Of a stretch of 64,000 nucleotides of DNA, positions 8,111-16,077 are shown piece after piece; the stretch's first letter is position 1, and each line of letters opens with the position of its first letter. The notes below the pieces were generated by a model. The model did not search any database, was not told the DNA's origin, and worked only from the letters and a program-made list of their open reading frames with translations. Position numbers and translations under genes: made by a program. The DNA comes from Limiplasma sp031549415. GTDB lineage: Bacteria > Bacillota > Clostridia > Christensenellales > Aristaeellaceae. The stretch lies in assembly GCA_031549415.1 (NCBI GenBank), contig JAVBPU010000009.1, positions 62,001 to 126,000 of the forward strand, written 5' to 3'.

Positions 8111-9898
8111 ATGAAATCTCTTCACTCCTCCCAGCTGCGTTCGATGTTTTTACAGTTTTTTAAGGACCACGGCCATGCGGTCATTTCCAGTGCGTCCATC
8201 ATTCCGGAAAACGACCCCACGGTGCTGTTCACCACGGCGGGCATGCACCCGCTGGTGCCGTATTTGATGGGGGCCAAGCACCCGGCGGGCAACCGGCTTT
8301 GTGACGTGCAAAAATGCGTGCGCACGGGGGATATCGACGATGTGGGCGATTTCAGCCACCTGACCTTTTTTGAAATGATGGGCAACTGGTCCCTGGGGGA
8401 TTATTTCAAAGAGAAGATGATCCCCTGGAGCTGGGAGTTTTTAACCAGCCCGGACTATCTTGGCCTGCCCAAGGACAAGCTGGCCTTTTCCGTGTTTGCC
8501 GGGGACAGCGATTGCCCCCGGGATGAGGAAAGCGCCGATTTGTGGAAAAGCATGGGCGTGCCGGCGGAACGCATTTTCTATCTGCCTAAGGAGAACAACT
8601 GGTGGGGCCCCGCCGGGCTGACGGGTCCCTGCGGCCCGGACAGTGAAATGTTCATCATCACCGACAAGGAACCCTGCGGGCCGGATTGTTCCCCTGCTTG
8701 CTCCTGTGGCCGCTACCTGGAAATTTGGAACGATGTGTTCATGCAGTACAACAAGCAGGCCGATGGGGGTTTCACCCCTTTGAGTCAAAAAAATGTGGAC
8801 ACCGGCATGGGTCTGGAGCGCACCATTTGCGTGCTGAACGGCAAAAAGAGCGTGTACGACACCGACCTGTTCGCGGACATCCTGGGCAAGATCGCGGAGC
8901 TGTCCGGCAAGAGCTACGGCAGCGATGAAGAGACCACCAAGGCCTTTCGCATTGTGGCGGACCATATGCGCACCGCCACCTTCATTTTGGGAGACGACCG
9001 GGGCGTATCCCCCTCCAATGTGGACCAGGGCTATGTGCTGCGCCGCCTGATCCGCCGGGCCGTGCGCTATGGCATGGGCCTGGGCCTGCCCGATGGCTTC
9101 ACCGGGCACATCGCGAAGGTGATCATTGCCCAGTACAAGGAAGCCTACCCGGAGCTGACCCGCAACAGCGCCTTTGTGCTGGAGCAGCTGGCGCTGGAGG
9201 AGACCCGCTTTGCCAAGACCCTGCGGCAAGGCAACAAGGAATTTGAAAAACTGGTGGGGCGGGTGCAAAACCGCACCATTGACGGTGAAAGCGCCTTCCA
9301 CCTGTATGACACCTTTGGCTTCCCCGTGGAGATGACCATGGAGCTGGCCAAGGAAGCGGGATTGACCGTGGACCTGGCGGGCTTTCAGGAGTGCTTCAAA
9401 AAGCACCAGGCCACCTCCCAGGCCGGGGCCGAGCAGCGCTTTAAAGGCGGCCTGGCGGACCACAGTGATGAAACCGCCAAGCTGCACACCGCCACCCATC
9501 TGATGCACGCCGCCCTGCGCAAGGTGCTGGGCCAGGAAGTGGCCCAGAAGGGCTCCAATATCACGGCCGAGCGCCTGCGCTTTGACTTTTCTTTTGGCCG
9601 CAAAATGACCCCGGAGGAAATTGCGGAGGTGGAAAAGCTGGTGAACGAAGCCATTGCCGCCAAAACCCCCATCACCTGCCAGGAGATGACCGTGGCGGAG
9701 GCGAAGGAGCAGGGCGCCATTGGCCTGTTTGAAAGCAAGTATGGCGAGCAGGTGAAGGTCTACGCCATGGGCGGTTTCAGCAAGGAAATTTGCGGCGGCC
9801 CCCATGCGGAAAATACAGGAGATTTGGGCGGGTTCAAGATCCAAAAGGAAGAGAGCTCCTCTGCCGGTGTGCGGCGCATCAAGGCTGTGATCGGGTAA
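8111..9898 (+). CDS. alaS: Alanine-tRNA ligase, short form lacking the C-terminal domains
   Basis: AlaRS charges tRNA-Ala. The 595-residue protein has the class II core, an editing domain with zinc-type motifs HTATH (459-463) and CGGPH (561-565), and ends immediately after it. The oligomerisation DHHA1/C-Ala region that brings ordinary bacterial AlaRS to about 870 residues is absent. A Cys-rich insertion (CGPDCSPACSC, about 189-199) sits in the catalytic domain. There is no sign of a frameshift: the stop codon is followed by a repeat and a terminator. ATG 8111 has AAAGGAG 8 bases upstream. Short AlaRS forms are known in some Clostridia, but whether this is the sole AlaRS cannot be seen here. 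Confidence 0.93.
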   Translation: MKSLHSSQLRSMFLQFFKDHGHAVISSASIIPENDPTVLFTTAGMHPLVPYLMGAKHPAGNRLCDVQKCVRTGDIDDVGDFSHLTFFEMMGNWSLGDYFKEKMIPWSWEFLTSPDYLGLPKDKLAFSVFAGDSDCPRDEESADLWKSMGVPAERIFYLPKENNWWGPAGLTGPCGPDSEMFIITDKEPCGPDCSPACSCGRYLEIWNDVFMQYNKQADGGFTPLSQKNVDTGMGLERTICVLNGKKSVYDTDLFADILGKIAELSGKSYGSDEETTKAFRIVADHMRTATFILGDDRGVSPSNVDQGYVLRRLIRRAVRYGMGLGLPDGFTGHIAKVIIAQYKEAYPELTRNSAFVLEQLALEETRFAKTLRQGNKEFEKLVGRVQNRTIDGESAFHLYDTFGFPVEMTMELAKEAGLTVDLAGFQECFKKHQATSQAGAEQRFKGGLADHSDETAKLHTATHLMHAALRKVLGQEVAQKGSNITAERLRFDFSFGRKMTPEEIAEVEKLVNEAIAAKTPITCQEMTVAEAKEQGAIGLFESKYGEQVKVYAMGGFSKEICGGPHAENTGDLGGFKIQKEESSSAGVRRIKAVIG

Positions 9899-9914
9899 GA
9901 GGAAGAATCTTAGA

Positions 9915-9963
9915 GCAGGGGTTTCACCCCTGCACCCCACCAGGGATTTCATCCCTGGACCCA
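9915..9963. repeat. 49-bp double-hairpin repeat, copy 1
   Basis: Two small hairpins in a row: GCAGGGGTTTCACCCCTGC and CCAGGGATTTCATCCCTGG. An inverted copy with one mismatch is at 53400-53448, and a degenerate relative of the first half is at about 17627. Confidence 0.85.
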
Positions 9964-9966
9964 TTA

Positions 9967-9993
9967 GAAAACGCCCATAAAATGGGCGTTTTC
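9967..9993. terminator. Terminator between convergent alaS and the oxidoreductase gene
   Basis: GAAAACGCCCA pairs with TGGGCGTTTTC around a short AT loop. The A and T runs flanking the stem allow it to act in both directions. Confidence 0.85.
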
Positions 9994-10081
9994 ATAAAGG
10001 GTTTCTTAAGGGCATAGCCCTTAAGCGCGTTTGGGCAGCGCCCAACGTTCACTAAACCGCCGGAGGCCGTCCCCCCCTCGC

Positions 10082-12199
10082 TTACCCCTTCAGAATTGCC
10101 CGAAGCTCCAAGGGCAGATCGCCTACGGGCGCGCCGTTGGGATTGCGCAGGGTTTCCGTGCAAAGCAGGGCCGTTTCGGCTCCTTCAAACACCGCCGCGC
10201 CCAGGTTGCGCGGCGTTTTGGCGTCCCCCGCCAGGGCATAGGGAATGCCGGCGGTGGCCAGCTCCGTCGCCAGCCCGTTGACGGGAGCCACGTGGCAGTT
10301 CACCACCGCCCCGCAGGGGAGGGAAGTCCGCACAAAATCGCTGTTCATCACAATCGCCGTTTCGCCGTCAAAGCTTTCCACCGTGGCGCGTTCCAGGAGG
10401 GTGACCGGGTACTTGTAGGGCTTGGGTTCCAGGGCCTCGGCCTCCTGTTGCTGGAAGCGTTTGCGGGACACATACATGTGAATCACCTCCACGGCGGAGC
10501 CGAACTCCTTGGCCTCGGTGACCAGGGTCACCCGCTTGCCAATGGAGGCCAGGAAGGTGGCGGTATCCAGCGCCGGGTATCCGTCTCCCCACACGAGGAC
10601 TGCTTCGGGCAGCTTCACCGGGGTGCGCCCGTTTTTGGGGTGATGCTCACAGCTGACTTTGGGACAGGCGATGGCCTTTTCAAAGGGCGTCACCAGCTCC
10701 GCGCCGCAGACCATGTCCGGCGTCTGGGAGCGCGCGCCCGTGGCCAGCAGCACAAAATCATATCCCTTGAGGGCGGCGGGATCCGGCGCGGTGTTCATGT
10801 GGATGGTGATGCCCGGCAGGGTGCGCACCTGACGACGAATCCAGTCGGCGTACCATTTCATCTTCTCTTTGCCCGGAGCCATGCAGCAGCCCAAAATGGC
10901 CCCGCCCAGCTCGCCGGAGGCTTCGTACAGCGTAACGGTATGGCCCATCAGGGCCGCTATGCGCGCAAATTCCATACCCGCAGGGCCGCCGCCTACCACC
11001 GCCAGGTTTTTGGACTCTTCGGCCTTCTTCAGGTTTTCAAAACGGGGATCATTGCAGGCCGGGTTGATGGAGCATTTGATCTCTCGCTGGGCCATCAGGG
11101 ATTCCTGCCAGCAGCCCACCAGGCAGGAAATGCAGCGGCGGATGTCGTCTACCTTGCCATACTGGGCTTTGATGGCCCAATAGGGATCGGCCAGCATTTG
11201 GCGGGAGAGGCCCACCATATCCGTCTTTCCGGCGGCCAGCACTTCCTCGCAATAGGCGGGGTTGCGCAGGGAATGGCTGTTGATGACCGGAATGGAGACC
11301 ACTTTTTTTACGGCCTCGGAGGCGTACATCGTCCAGCCTTCGGGGTACTGCATGGGGTCGAAGCCTGCGCCGGGGCTTTCCTGCACGCATTGCGAAAGAT
11401 CCAGGCAGCACACCCCGGCTTGCTCAAAGCGCTTGGCAACTTCCAAGCTCTCGGACAGGTCCCGGCCGCCTTCCACCCATTCGTCCGCAGAGTAGCGCAC
11501 AAAAATGGGAAAGGCTTTGCCGCATTTTTGCTGGATGTTGGCGATAATGGCCAGGGGAAAGCGCATGCGGTTTTCAAAGGAACCGCCAAAGCGGTCGATC
11601 CGGTGGTTGAGCAGAGGGCTCATAAAGCCGGAAATCAGGTATCCGTGGGCCGCGTGAAGCTCCACGCCGTCAAACCCCGCCCGCATCACCCGGGAAGCCG
11701 CGTCGCCGAAGAGCTCCACCATGTCCAGCACCTGCTCGGTGGACATGGACTTGATGCTCTTGCCCTTTTCCTCGGCTCCAGCATAGACGATTTCATGTCC
11801 GGCGGACCAGGGAATGCGCACCACCGTGTCGTCCGCGGACATATAATTGCCCCGGGGGATGGCCGCCTGCCGCCCGGGGTGCTGCAGCTGCACCAGGCAC
11901 TTGGCCCCATACTGGTGCATGGAGGCCGCTAGACGTGCCAGACCCGGGATGTAGCTGTCGGAATCGGCCACAAAGCCGGTGACCGTGGGCCTTCCGGTCT
12001 TGGCATCCGGGGCGGTGGCGCCCACGATGATCAGTCCGCAGCCGCCCTTGGCCAGCTGGGCGTGGTGAGCGATATCCCGCTCGGAAACGGAGCCATCGGC
12101 GTTGCTGGTGCTGGTATCCGTGGGCACATGGCAAATACGGTTTGGAATGTCAATACCACCAATGCGGATCGGCTGAAACAGATGTGTAAAATGCTCCAT
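10082..12199 (-). CDS. NADH:flavin oxidoreductase / 2,4-dienoyl-CoA reductase-like FMN-FeS-FAD enzyme
   Basis: A 705-residue protein with the three-part layout of the 2,4-dienoyl-CoA reductase group. An N-terminal old-yellow-enzyme TIM barrel binds FMN (HAAHGYL near 182). A four-cysteine 4Fe-4S motif lies at about C356, C359, C363 and C376. A C-terminal FAD/NAD(P) half starts with VVGGGPAG near 401. Relatives reduce enoate double bonds in fatty acids, bile acids or cinnamates; the substrate is not determined. The start has AGGAG 7 bases upstream. It has its own promoter (12233-12261), and the nrdD terminator separates it from that upstream gene. Confidence 0.9.
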   Translation of the reverse strand: MEHFTHLFQPIRIGGIDIPNRICHVPTDTSTSNADGSVSERDIAHHAQLAKGGCGLIIVGATAPDAKTGRPTVTGFVADSDSYIPGLARLAASMHQYGAKCLVQLQHPGRQAAIPRGNYMSADDTVVRIPWSAGHEIVYAGAEEKGKSIKSMSTEQVLDMVELFGDAASRVMRAGFDGVELHAAHGYLISGFMSPLLNHRIDRFGGSFENRMRFPLAIIANIQQKCGKAFPIFVRYSADEWVEGGRDLSESLEVAKRFEQAGVCCLDLSQCVQESPGAGFDPMQYPEGWTMYASEAVKKVVSIPVINSHSLRNPAYCEEVLAAGKTDMVGLSRQMLADPYWAIKAQYGKVDDIRRCISCLVGCWQESLMAQREIKCSINPACNDPRFENLKKAEESKNLAVVGGGPAGMEFARIAALMGHTVTLYEASGELGGAILGCCMAPGKEKMKWYADWIRRQVRTLPGITIHMNTAPDPAALKGYDFVLLATGARSQTPDMVCGAELVTPFEKAIACPKVSCEHHPKNGRTPVKLPEAVLVWGDGYPALDTATFLASIGKRVTLVTEAKEFGSAVEVIHMYVSRKRFQQQEAEALEPKPYKYPVTLLERATVESFDGETAIVMNSDFVRTSLPCGAVVNCHVAPVNGLATELATAGIPYALAGDAKTPRNLGAAVFEGAETALLCTETLRNPNGAPVGDLPLELRAILKG

Positions 12200-12232
12200 G
12201 GAATTGCTCCTATCCGGTTGTATTTTGGGTCA

Positions 12233-12261
12233 ATTATACCGCAAACGGCGGACATTTTCAA
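12233..12261 (-). promoter_or_regulatory. Predicted promoter of the enoate reductase-like gene
   Basis: On the minus strand TTGAAA (12256-12261), 17 bases, TATAAT (12233-12238), 34 bases before the ATG. Confidence 0.75.
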
Positions 12262-12283
12262 ACAAATCCGTGCAAAAAGTTGC

Positions 12284-12317
12284 GAAAAAACACCACCGCT
12301 GGGAGGGCAGTGGTGTT
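12284..12317 (-). terminator. Rho-independent terminator of nrdD
   Basis: AACACCAC / GTGGTGTT stem; reading leftward the stem is followed by a run of T (complement of the A-run at 12285-12290). Confidence 0.85.
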
Positions 12318-12338
12318 GGTGTTCCATGGCAAAAGCCC

Positions 12339-14666
12339 TTACAGCTGGTGCTTGATCCGGTCCTTCTCCTCGCAGCGCTTGGCGTTGTTAAAGCGGTTCA
12401 GGCTGCCTACCAGGTACCCGGTGATGCGACGGATCCGCTCAAAGGAGTGCTCTTCCTCGGTACGGCCGCACTTGGGGCAGGTATCGCCAATGATGCCGTT
12501 GTATCCGCAAACCGGGTCCCGGTCCAGGGGATGGTTGATGGACCCATAGCCAATGCCCTTGTCGTGCATATAGCGCACCACTTTTTCAAAGGCGTCCAGG
12601 TTCTTGGAGGGGTCGCCGTCCATTTCAATGTAGCTGATGTGACCCGCATTGGTGAGCTCGTGATAGGGGGCCTCGGTAGCAATCTTCGCAAAAGCGTTGA
12701 TGGGATAGTATACTGGCACATGGAAGCTGTTGGTGTAATAATTGCGGTCGGTGACGCCTTCGATTTCACCGTACTTGGCCTTGTCAATCTTCACAAAGCG
12801 GCCGGAGAGCCCCTCTGCGGGGGTGGCCAGCAGGGTAAAGTTCAGCTTGCGCTCTGCACTGAGCTCATCGCAGAATTTGCGCATAAAGCCAATAATCTCC
12901 AGGCCCAGGTTTTGGCTGCTTTCGTCCGCACCATGGTGGGTGCCCCGCAGGGCCACCAGGGTTTCCGCCAGGCCGATAAAGCCGATGGACAGGGTCCCAT
13001 GCTTGAGCACTTCGCGCACGCTGTCGTTCCAGTCCAGCTTTTCGCTGTCCATCCATACACCTTCCCCCATCAGGAAAGGGAAGTTGCGGACCTTTTTATT
13101 GGAGATGATCTCCAGCCGCTCGTCCAGCTGCTCCACCACCAGGTTCAGGACCCGCTCCAGCTCTTCAAAGAACCATTGCAAATCCCCCTTGGCCTTGATG
13201 GCGATGCGGGGCAGGTTGATGGAGGTGAAGGACAGGTTGCCGCGCCGGGGGCAGACCTCCCGGGTGGGGTCGTAGGCGTTGCCGATGACGCGGGTGCGGC
13301 ACCCCATATAGGCGATTTCCGTCTCCGGGTGGCCTTCCTTGTAGTACTTTTTGTTAAAGGGCGCGTCCACAAAGCTAAAGTTGGGAAACAAGCGCTTGGC
13401 GCTGGTGCGGATGGCCAGGCGGTACAGGTCGTAGTTGGGGTCCCCTGGGTTGAAGCTGACGCCTTCCTTCACTCGGAAAATCTGGATGGGGAAAATGGGC
13501 GTCTCCCCATTGCCGAGCCCGGCCTCCGTGGCCAGCAGCAAATTGCGAATCACCATCCGCCCTTCGGGAGAAACATCCATGCCATAGTTAATGCTGGAAA
13601 AAGGCACCTGGGCGCCGGCGCGGCTGTTCATGGTGTTCAGGTTATGGACCAGCGCTTCCATGGCCTGGTAGGTGGCCTTGTCGGTCTCCTTCTCCGCCTG
13701 TTCCCGCACAAAGTCCATCAGGCGGGTAAGGGTATCGTTGGTGGCCTTGGGCATGGCGGCGGCCACCTTGGCGCGGATGGCCTTGTCAAAATCCGGGGTG
13801 ACCGCCAGGGTGGGGATCTTGCCGGTCTCCTCTTCCAGCTTGGCCAGGATGCACATGGCGGTTTCCGGTGCGTCCTCCAGCCCGCCCAGCAGGTCCAGGG
13901 CCCGGGCCAGGTTGTCGCGGTAGCGCTTGCGGAAGGTCTTGCGCACGCCGGGGGCCATGCCGTAATCAAAGTTCACCACGCTCTGGCCGCCGTGCTGGTC
14001 GTTCTGGTTGGCCTGGATGGCAATGCAGGCCAGGGCGGAATAGCTATAAATATCGTTGGGCTCCCGCAGTACGCCGTGGCCGGTGGAAAACCCGTTATGG
14101 AACAGGTCCAGCAGGTCGATCTGGCAACAGGTGGTGGTCAGGGTGTAAAAATCCAGGTCATGGATATGAATGTCCCCATCGTTGTGGGCCTTGGCATGGC
14201 GGGGATTGAGCACATACATCTCATAAAACTGCTTCGCGCCCTCGCTGCCGAATTTCAGCATGCTGCCCATGGCCGTGTCGCCGTTGATGTTGGCATTCTC
14301 GCGCTTAATGTCGCTATCTATGGCATCTTTATAAGCAATGTCCTCAAAAATGCGCATGAGGCGCGTGTTCATTTCTCGAACACGGCTCCGCTCCGCGCGG
14401 TAGAGGATATAAGACTTTGCGGAGCGCACAAAGCCTCTTTCAATCAGCACCCGCTCCACGGTGTCCTGCACTTGCTCCACCGAGGGGATAGACGGGATGG
14501 TCTCGTCATTTTCCACTTCGGTTACGACCAAGAGGGTCAGCTCATGGGCAGTCTCCGCGCTTTTCTGACTGCCGCTGGCCATGAAGCTCTTTTCGATGGC
14601 CTGCTCGATCTTGGACTGGTCAAAGGAGACGATGCGCCCGTCGCGCTTTTTAATGGAAGTAATCAT
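12339..14666 (-). CDS. nrdD: Anaerobic ribonucleoside-triphosphate reductase
   Basis: Class III reductase that makes dNTPs anaerobically with a glycyl radical. The 775-residue protein has an N-terminal ATP-cone allosteric domain (about 1-90, starting ITSIKKRDGRIVSFD), the reductase barrel, a zinc site (CGYNG... CPKC) and the C-terminal glycyl radical loop RRITGYLVG. The ATG has AAAAGGAG 8 bases upstream. The activase gene nrdG, often adjacent, is not next to it and not elsewhere in the window. The promoter is overlapped by two NrdR-like boxes, and a terminator follows. Confidence 0.96.
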   Translation of the reverse strand: MITSIKKRDGRIVSFDQSKIEQAIEKSFMASGSQKSAETAHELTLLVVTEVENDETIPSIPSVEQVQDTVERVLIERGFVRSAKSYILYRAERSRVREMNTRLMRIFEDIAYKDAIDSDIKRENANINGDTAMGSMLKFGSEGAKQFYEMYVLNPRHAKAHNDGDIHIHDLDFYTLTTTCCQIDLLDLFHNGFSTGHGVLREPNDIYSYSALACIAIQANQNDQHGGQSVVNFDYGMAPGVRKTFRKRYRDNLARALDLLGGLEDAPETAMCILAKLEEETGKIPTLAVTPDFDKAIRAKVAAAMPKATNDTLTRLMDFVREQAEKETDKATYQAMEALVHNLNTMNSRAGAQVPFSSINYGMDVSPEGRMVIRNLLLATEAGLGNGETPIFPIQIFRVKEGVSFNPGDPNYDLYRLAIRTSAKRLFPNFSFVDAPFNKKYYKEGHPETEIAYMGCRTRVIGNAYDPTREVCPRRGNLSFTSINLPRIAIKAKGDLQWFFEELERVLNLVVEQLDERLEIISNKKVRNFPFLMGEGVWMDSEKLDWNDSVREVLKHGTLSIGFIGLAETLVALRGTHHGADESSQNLGLEIIGFMRKFCDELSAERKLNFTLLATPAEGLSGRFVKIDKAKYGEIEGVTDRNYYTNSFHVPVYYPINAFAKIATEAPYHELTNAGHISYIEMDGDPSKNLDAFEKVVRYMHDKGIGYGSINHPLDRDPVCGYNGIIGDTCPKCGRTEEEHSFERIRRITGYLVGSLNRFNNAKRCEEKDRIKHQL

Positions 14667-14812
14667 GGTTCATGCTCCTTTTGGTGCGTATTTCACCGGG
14701 GACTAGGCAGAAGCTTTCCCGGGGAAGGGCATAAAAACAGAGACAAAAACAGCGGTCGAAGTTCCCATCGTCCGCGGATTTTCCCTGGATGGGTTTTTGG
14801 CCAGGAGAGCAT

Positions 14813-14860
14813 CCTCATTATATTGTGTCGCTTTCAGAATGTCAATACAACATATGGGGG
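14813..14860 (-). promoter_or_regulatory. Candidate tandem NrdR boxes over the nrdD promoter
   Basis: Two sites read on the minus strand, 14845-14860 (core CCATATGTTGT) and 14813-14828 (core CAATATAATGA), resemble the NrdR consensus acaCwATATaTwgtgt at about 11 and 13 of 16 positions. They are 32 bases apart, the usual three-helical-turn phasing, and cover the -35 and -10 elements. By analogy NrdR would repress nrdD when dATP is high. Confidence 0.5.
14817..14845 (-). promoter_or_regulatory. Consensus promoter of nrdD
   Basis: TTGACA (14840-14845), 17 bases, TATAAT (14817-14822) on the minus strand; the leader is about 145 bases. Confidence 0.85.
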
Positions 14861-14867
14861 CTACCCC

Positions 14868-15274
14868 AAGGAGAAAGGAAGGAAAGAAGCTCGAAATATG
14901 ACGAATTTACGCACTTTCGTCACATTTTTCCATTTGTTTTCCATATAAAAAAATATTTTCGCAAGCGCTTTCCACATGCTCATCATAAGTTTTCCACGGC
15001 TTCGCGTGGGCGTTTTTCCATAAGGCTGAGCTGCCTTTGGGCATTTTTCCAACAAAAAAAGGGAACGAAAAGGTTACATGGATATGGAAAATATTACACA
15101 CGTGTTACAGATCCCAAGGACCTGGGCCCAAGAAGTGCTCACAGCAGCAGCCTCCGATCGGGAAGGCGCGTCCATAAGAAGTATGTGGGGAAAAGCAGTA
15201 GACTGCAAACCAATATGTCAGAACAAATTTGTATAAAACGGCCTAAAAAATGTACACAAAAATGAAATTGGTAC
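14868..15274. other. Long intergenic stretch with repeated TTTTCCA motifs
   Basis: No convincing gene is visible except a weak 52-codon frame. Six copies of (T)TTTCCA occur between 14925 and 15051, one as GTTTTCCACGG. They do not match the DnaA box TTATCCACA and I see no origin. The role is unknown. Confidence 0.4.
15078..15236 (+). CDS. Possible 52-residue small protein
   Basis: An ATG at 15078 opens a frame of 52 codons with a plausible mixed composition (MDMENITHVLQIPRTWAQEV...) ending in CKPICQNKFV. The only ribosome binding site is AAAAGG four bases upstream, which is weak and too close. It lies upstream of a strong promoter and downstream of none I can see. I do not recognise it; it may be spurious. 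Confidence 0.2.
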   Translation: MDMENITHVLQIPRTWAQEVLTAAASDREGASIRSMWGKAVDCKPICQNKFV

Positions 15275-15303
15275 TTGTTATTTGTAGAAACCCCGCTTAT
15301 AAT
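15275..15303 (+). promoter_or_regulatory. Strong promoter of the leader RNA and zinc-ribbon gene
   Basis: TTGTTA (15275-15280), 17 bases, TATAAT (15298-15303). Transcription would start near 15310, almost 300 bases before the start codon. Confidence 0.85.
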
Positions 15304-15309
15304 AGCGGT

Positions 15310-15605
15310 GATTGTATGCGGGTCTGTGGTTGCAAGCCGATGCCAGACGCGGGCAAAGCGGCCCACGTAAGCCGGGCAAAGCCCGGTGAGCATGGCGCGT
15401 TCTAGTAGTAAGTCCGACCGGAACCTGCGCTTCCAAGGCGAAGGCTTCGAGAGAGGGCGCGTAGGGCGCTGATGCGATGAGCAAACCCTCCTGTCGGCGA
15501 GTGTGGGGGCAAAGACCAGGTCAGCCGTGTGCAATCCATCGCAATGCACCAACAGACGAATGCGTCGTCGAGAAAAAGGAAAAGAAAACGGAGGAATCCC
15601 CAGTT
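15310..15605 (+). ncRNA. Long, structured 5' leader RNA of the zinc-ribbon gene (candidate regulatory RNA)
   Basis: About 295 bases separate the predicted transcription start from the ATG. They are GC-rich and contain several local stems: GTCTG/CAGAC around 15325-15350, the perfect CCGGGCAAAGCCCGG near 15372, GAAGGCTTC near 15440 and further GC-rich segments. It is not RNase P, tmRNA, SRP RNA or a riboswitch class I can recognise by its core. A frame from ATG 15477 runs in phase into the zinc-ribbon gene but has no clear ribosome binding site. It could be a temperature-, ribosome- or metal-responsive leader; that is inference. Confidence 0.5.
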
Positions 15606-15884
15606 ATGTACGAAGACAAGACCCTAACCTGCCGCGATTGCGGCGCTGAGTTCGTGTTCACCGCCGGTGAGCAAGAGTTCTACGCGGAAAAAGGCTTCCA
15701 GAACGAACCCACCCGCTGCAAGGATTGCCGCGTGTCCCGCAAAGCCAACCGTGCTTCTGCGCCCCGCGAGCAGTTTGAAACCACCTGTGCTGCTTGCGGC
15801 AAGGCCACTACAGTGCCCTTCGTCCCCAAGAGCGACCGCCCCATCTACTGCAGCGAGTGCTTCGCCGAGCATAAGCAAGCGTAA
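15606..15884 (+). CDS. Zinc-ribbon protein with four CxxC motifs
   Basis: A 92-residue cytosolic protein with CxxC pairs at residues 9/12, 38/41, 61/64 and 82/85, enough for two zinc ribbons, separated by a basic linker (KANRASAPREQ). Small proteins of this layout are common in Clostridia and lack a defined role; a nucleic-acid or ribosome-linked function is plausible. ATG 15606 is preceded by GGAGGAATCCCCAGTT; a longer in-frame start at 15477 would add 43 residues without a good binding site. It has a strong promoter and its own terminator, so it is probably an abundant single-gene transcript. Confidence 0.88.
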   Translation: MYEDKTLTCRDCGAEFVFTAGEQEFYAEKGFQNEPTRCKDCRVSRKANRASAPREQFETTCAACGKATTVPFVPKSDRPIYCSECFAEHKQA

Positions 15885-15897
15885 TTAAGGCAAAATC

Positions 15898-15927
15898 AAG
15901 CGACGTAGCGAAAGCTGCGTCGCTTTT
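15898..15927 (+). terminator. Terminator of the zinc-ribbon gene
   Basis: AAGCGACGTAGC, a GAAA tetraloop, GCTGCGTCGCTT, then TT. Confidence 0.9.
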
Positions 15928-15997
15928 CGCATGTATCGGGCTATGTAAGCCCATGAACAGGTCCGCCTATCCACCTGGGGGTTCCCACGCTACTGGC

Positions 15998-16026
15998 TTG
16001 CGGGAGGAAGCGTTTTTTGCTATGAT
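15998..16026 (+). promoter_or_regulatory. Predicted promoter of the iron-sulfur flavoprotein gene
   Basis: TTGCGG (15998-16003), 17 bases, TATGAT (16021-16026). Confidence 0.7.
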
Positions 16027-16077
16027 GGGGCATGGAGTTCCAACATCTGTCAGCGATCCAATAAGGAGGAAACCGGA

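Noticed and set aside
9915..9963. CRISPR-like repeat
   Set aside because: The hairpins are dispersed single units, not a spaced array.
8441..9964. 507-codon minus-strand frame over alaS
   Set aside because: Repetitive Gly/His/Leu composition and no known motif; alaS occupies the same bases.
12198..14948. 916-codon plus-strand frame over nrdD
   Set aside because: Antisense of nrdD; hydrophobic and Gly-rich with no start signal.
14925..15051. Replication origin with DnaA boxes
   Set aside because: The repeated TTTTCCA does not match TTATCCACA, and no dnaA, dnaN or parAB genes are near.
15310..15605. RNase P RNA, tmRNA or SRP RNA
   Set aside because: The universal core sequences of these RNAs (for example GAGGAAAGTCC of RNase P) are not present.
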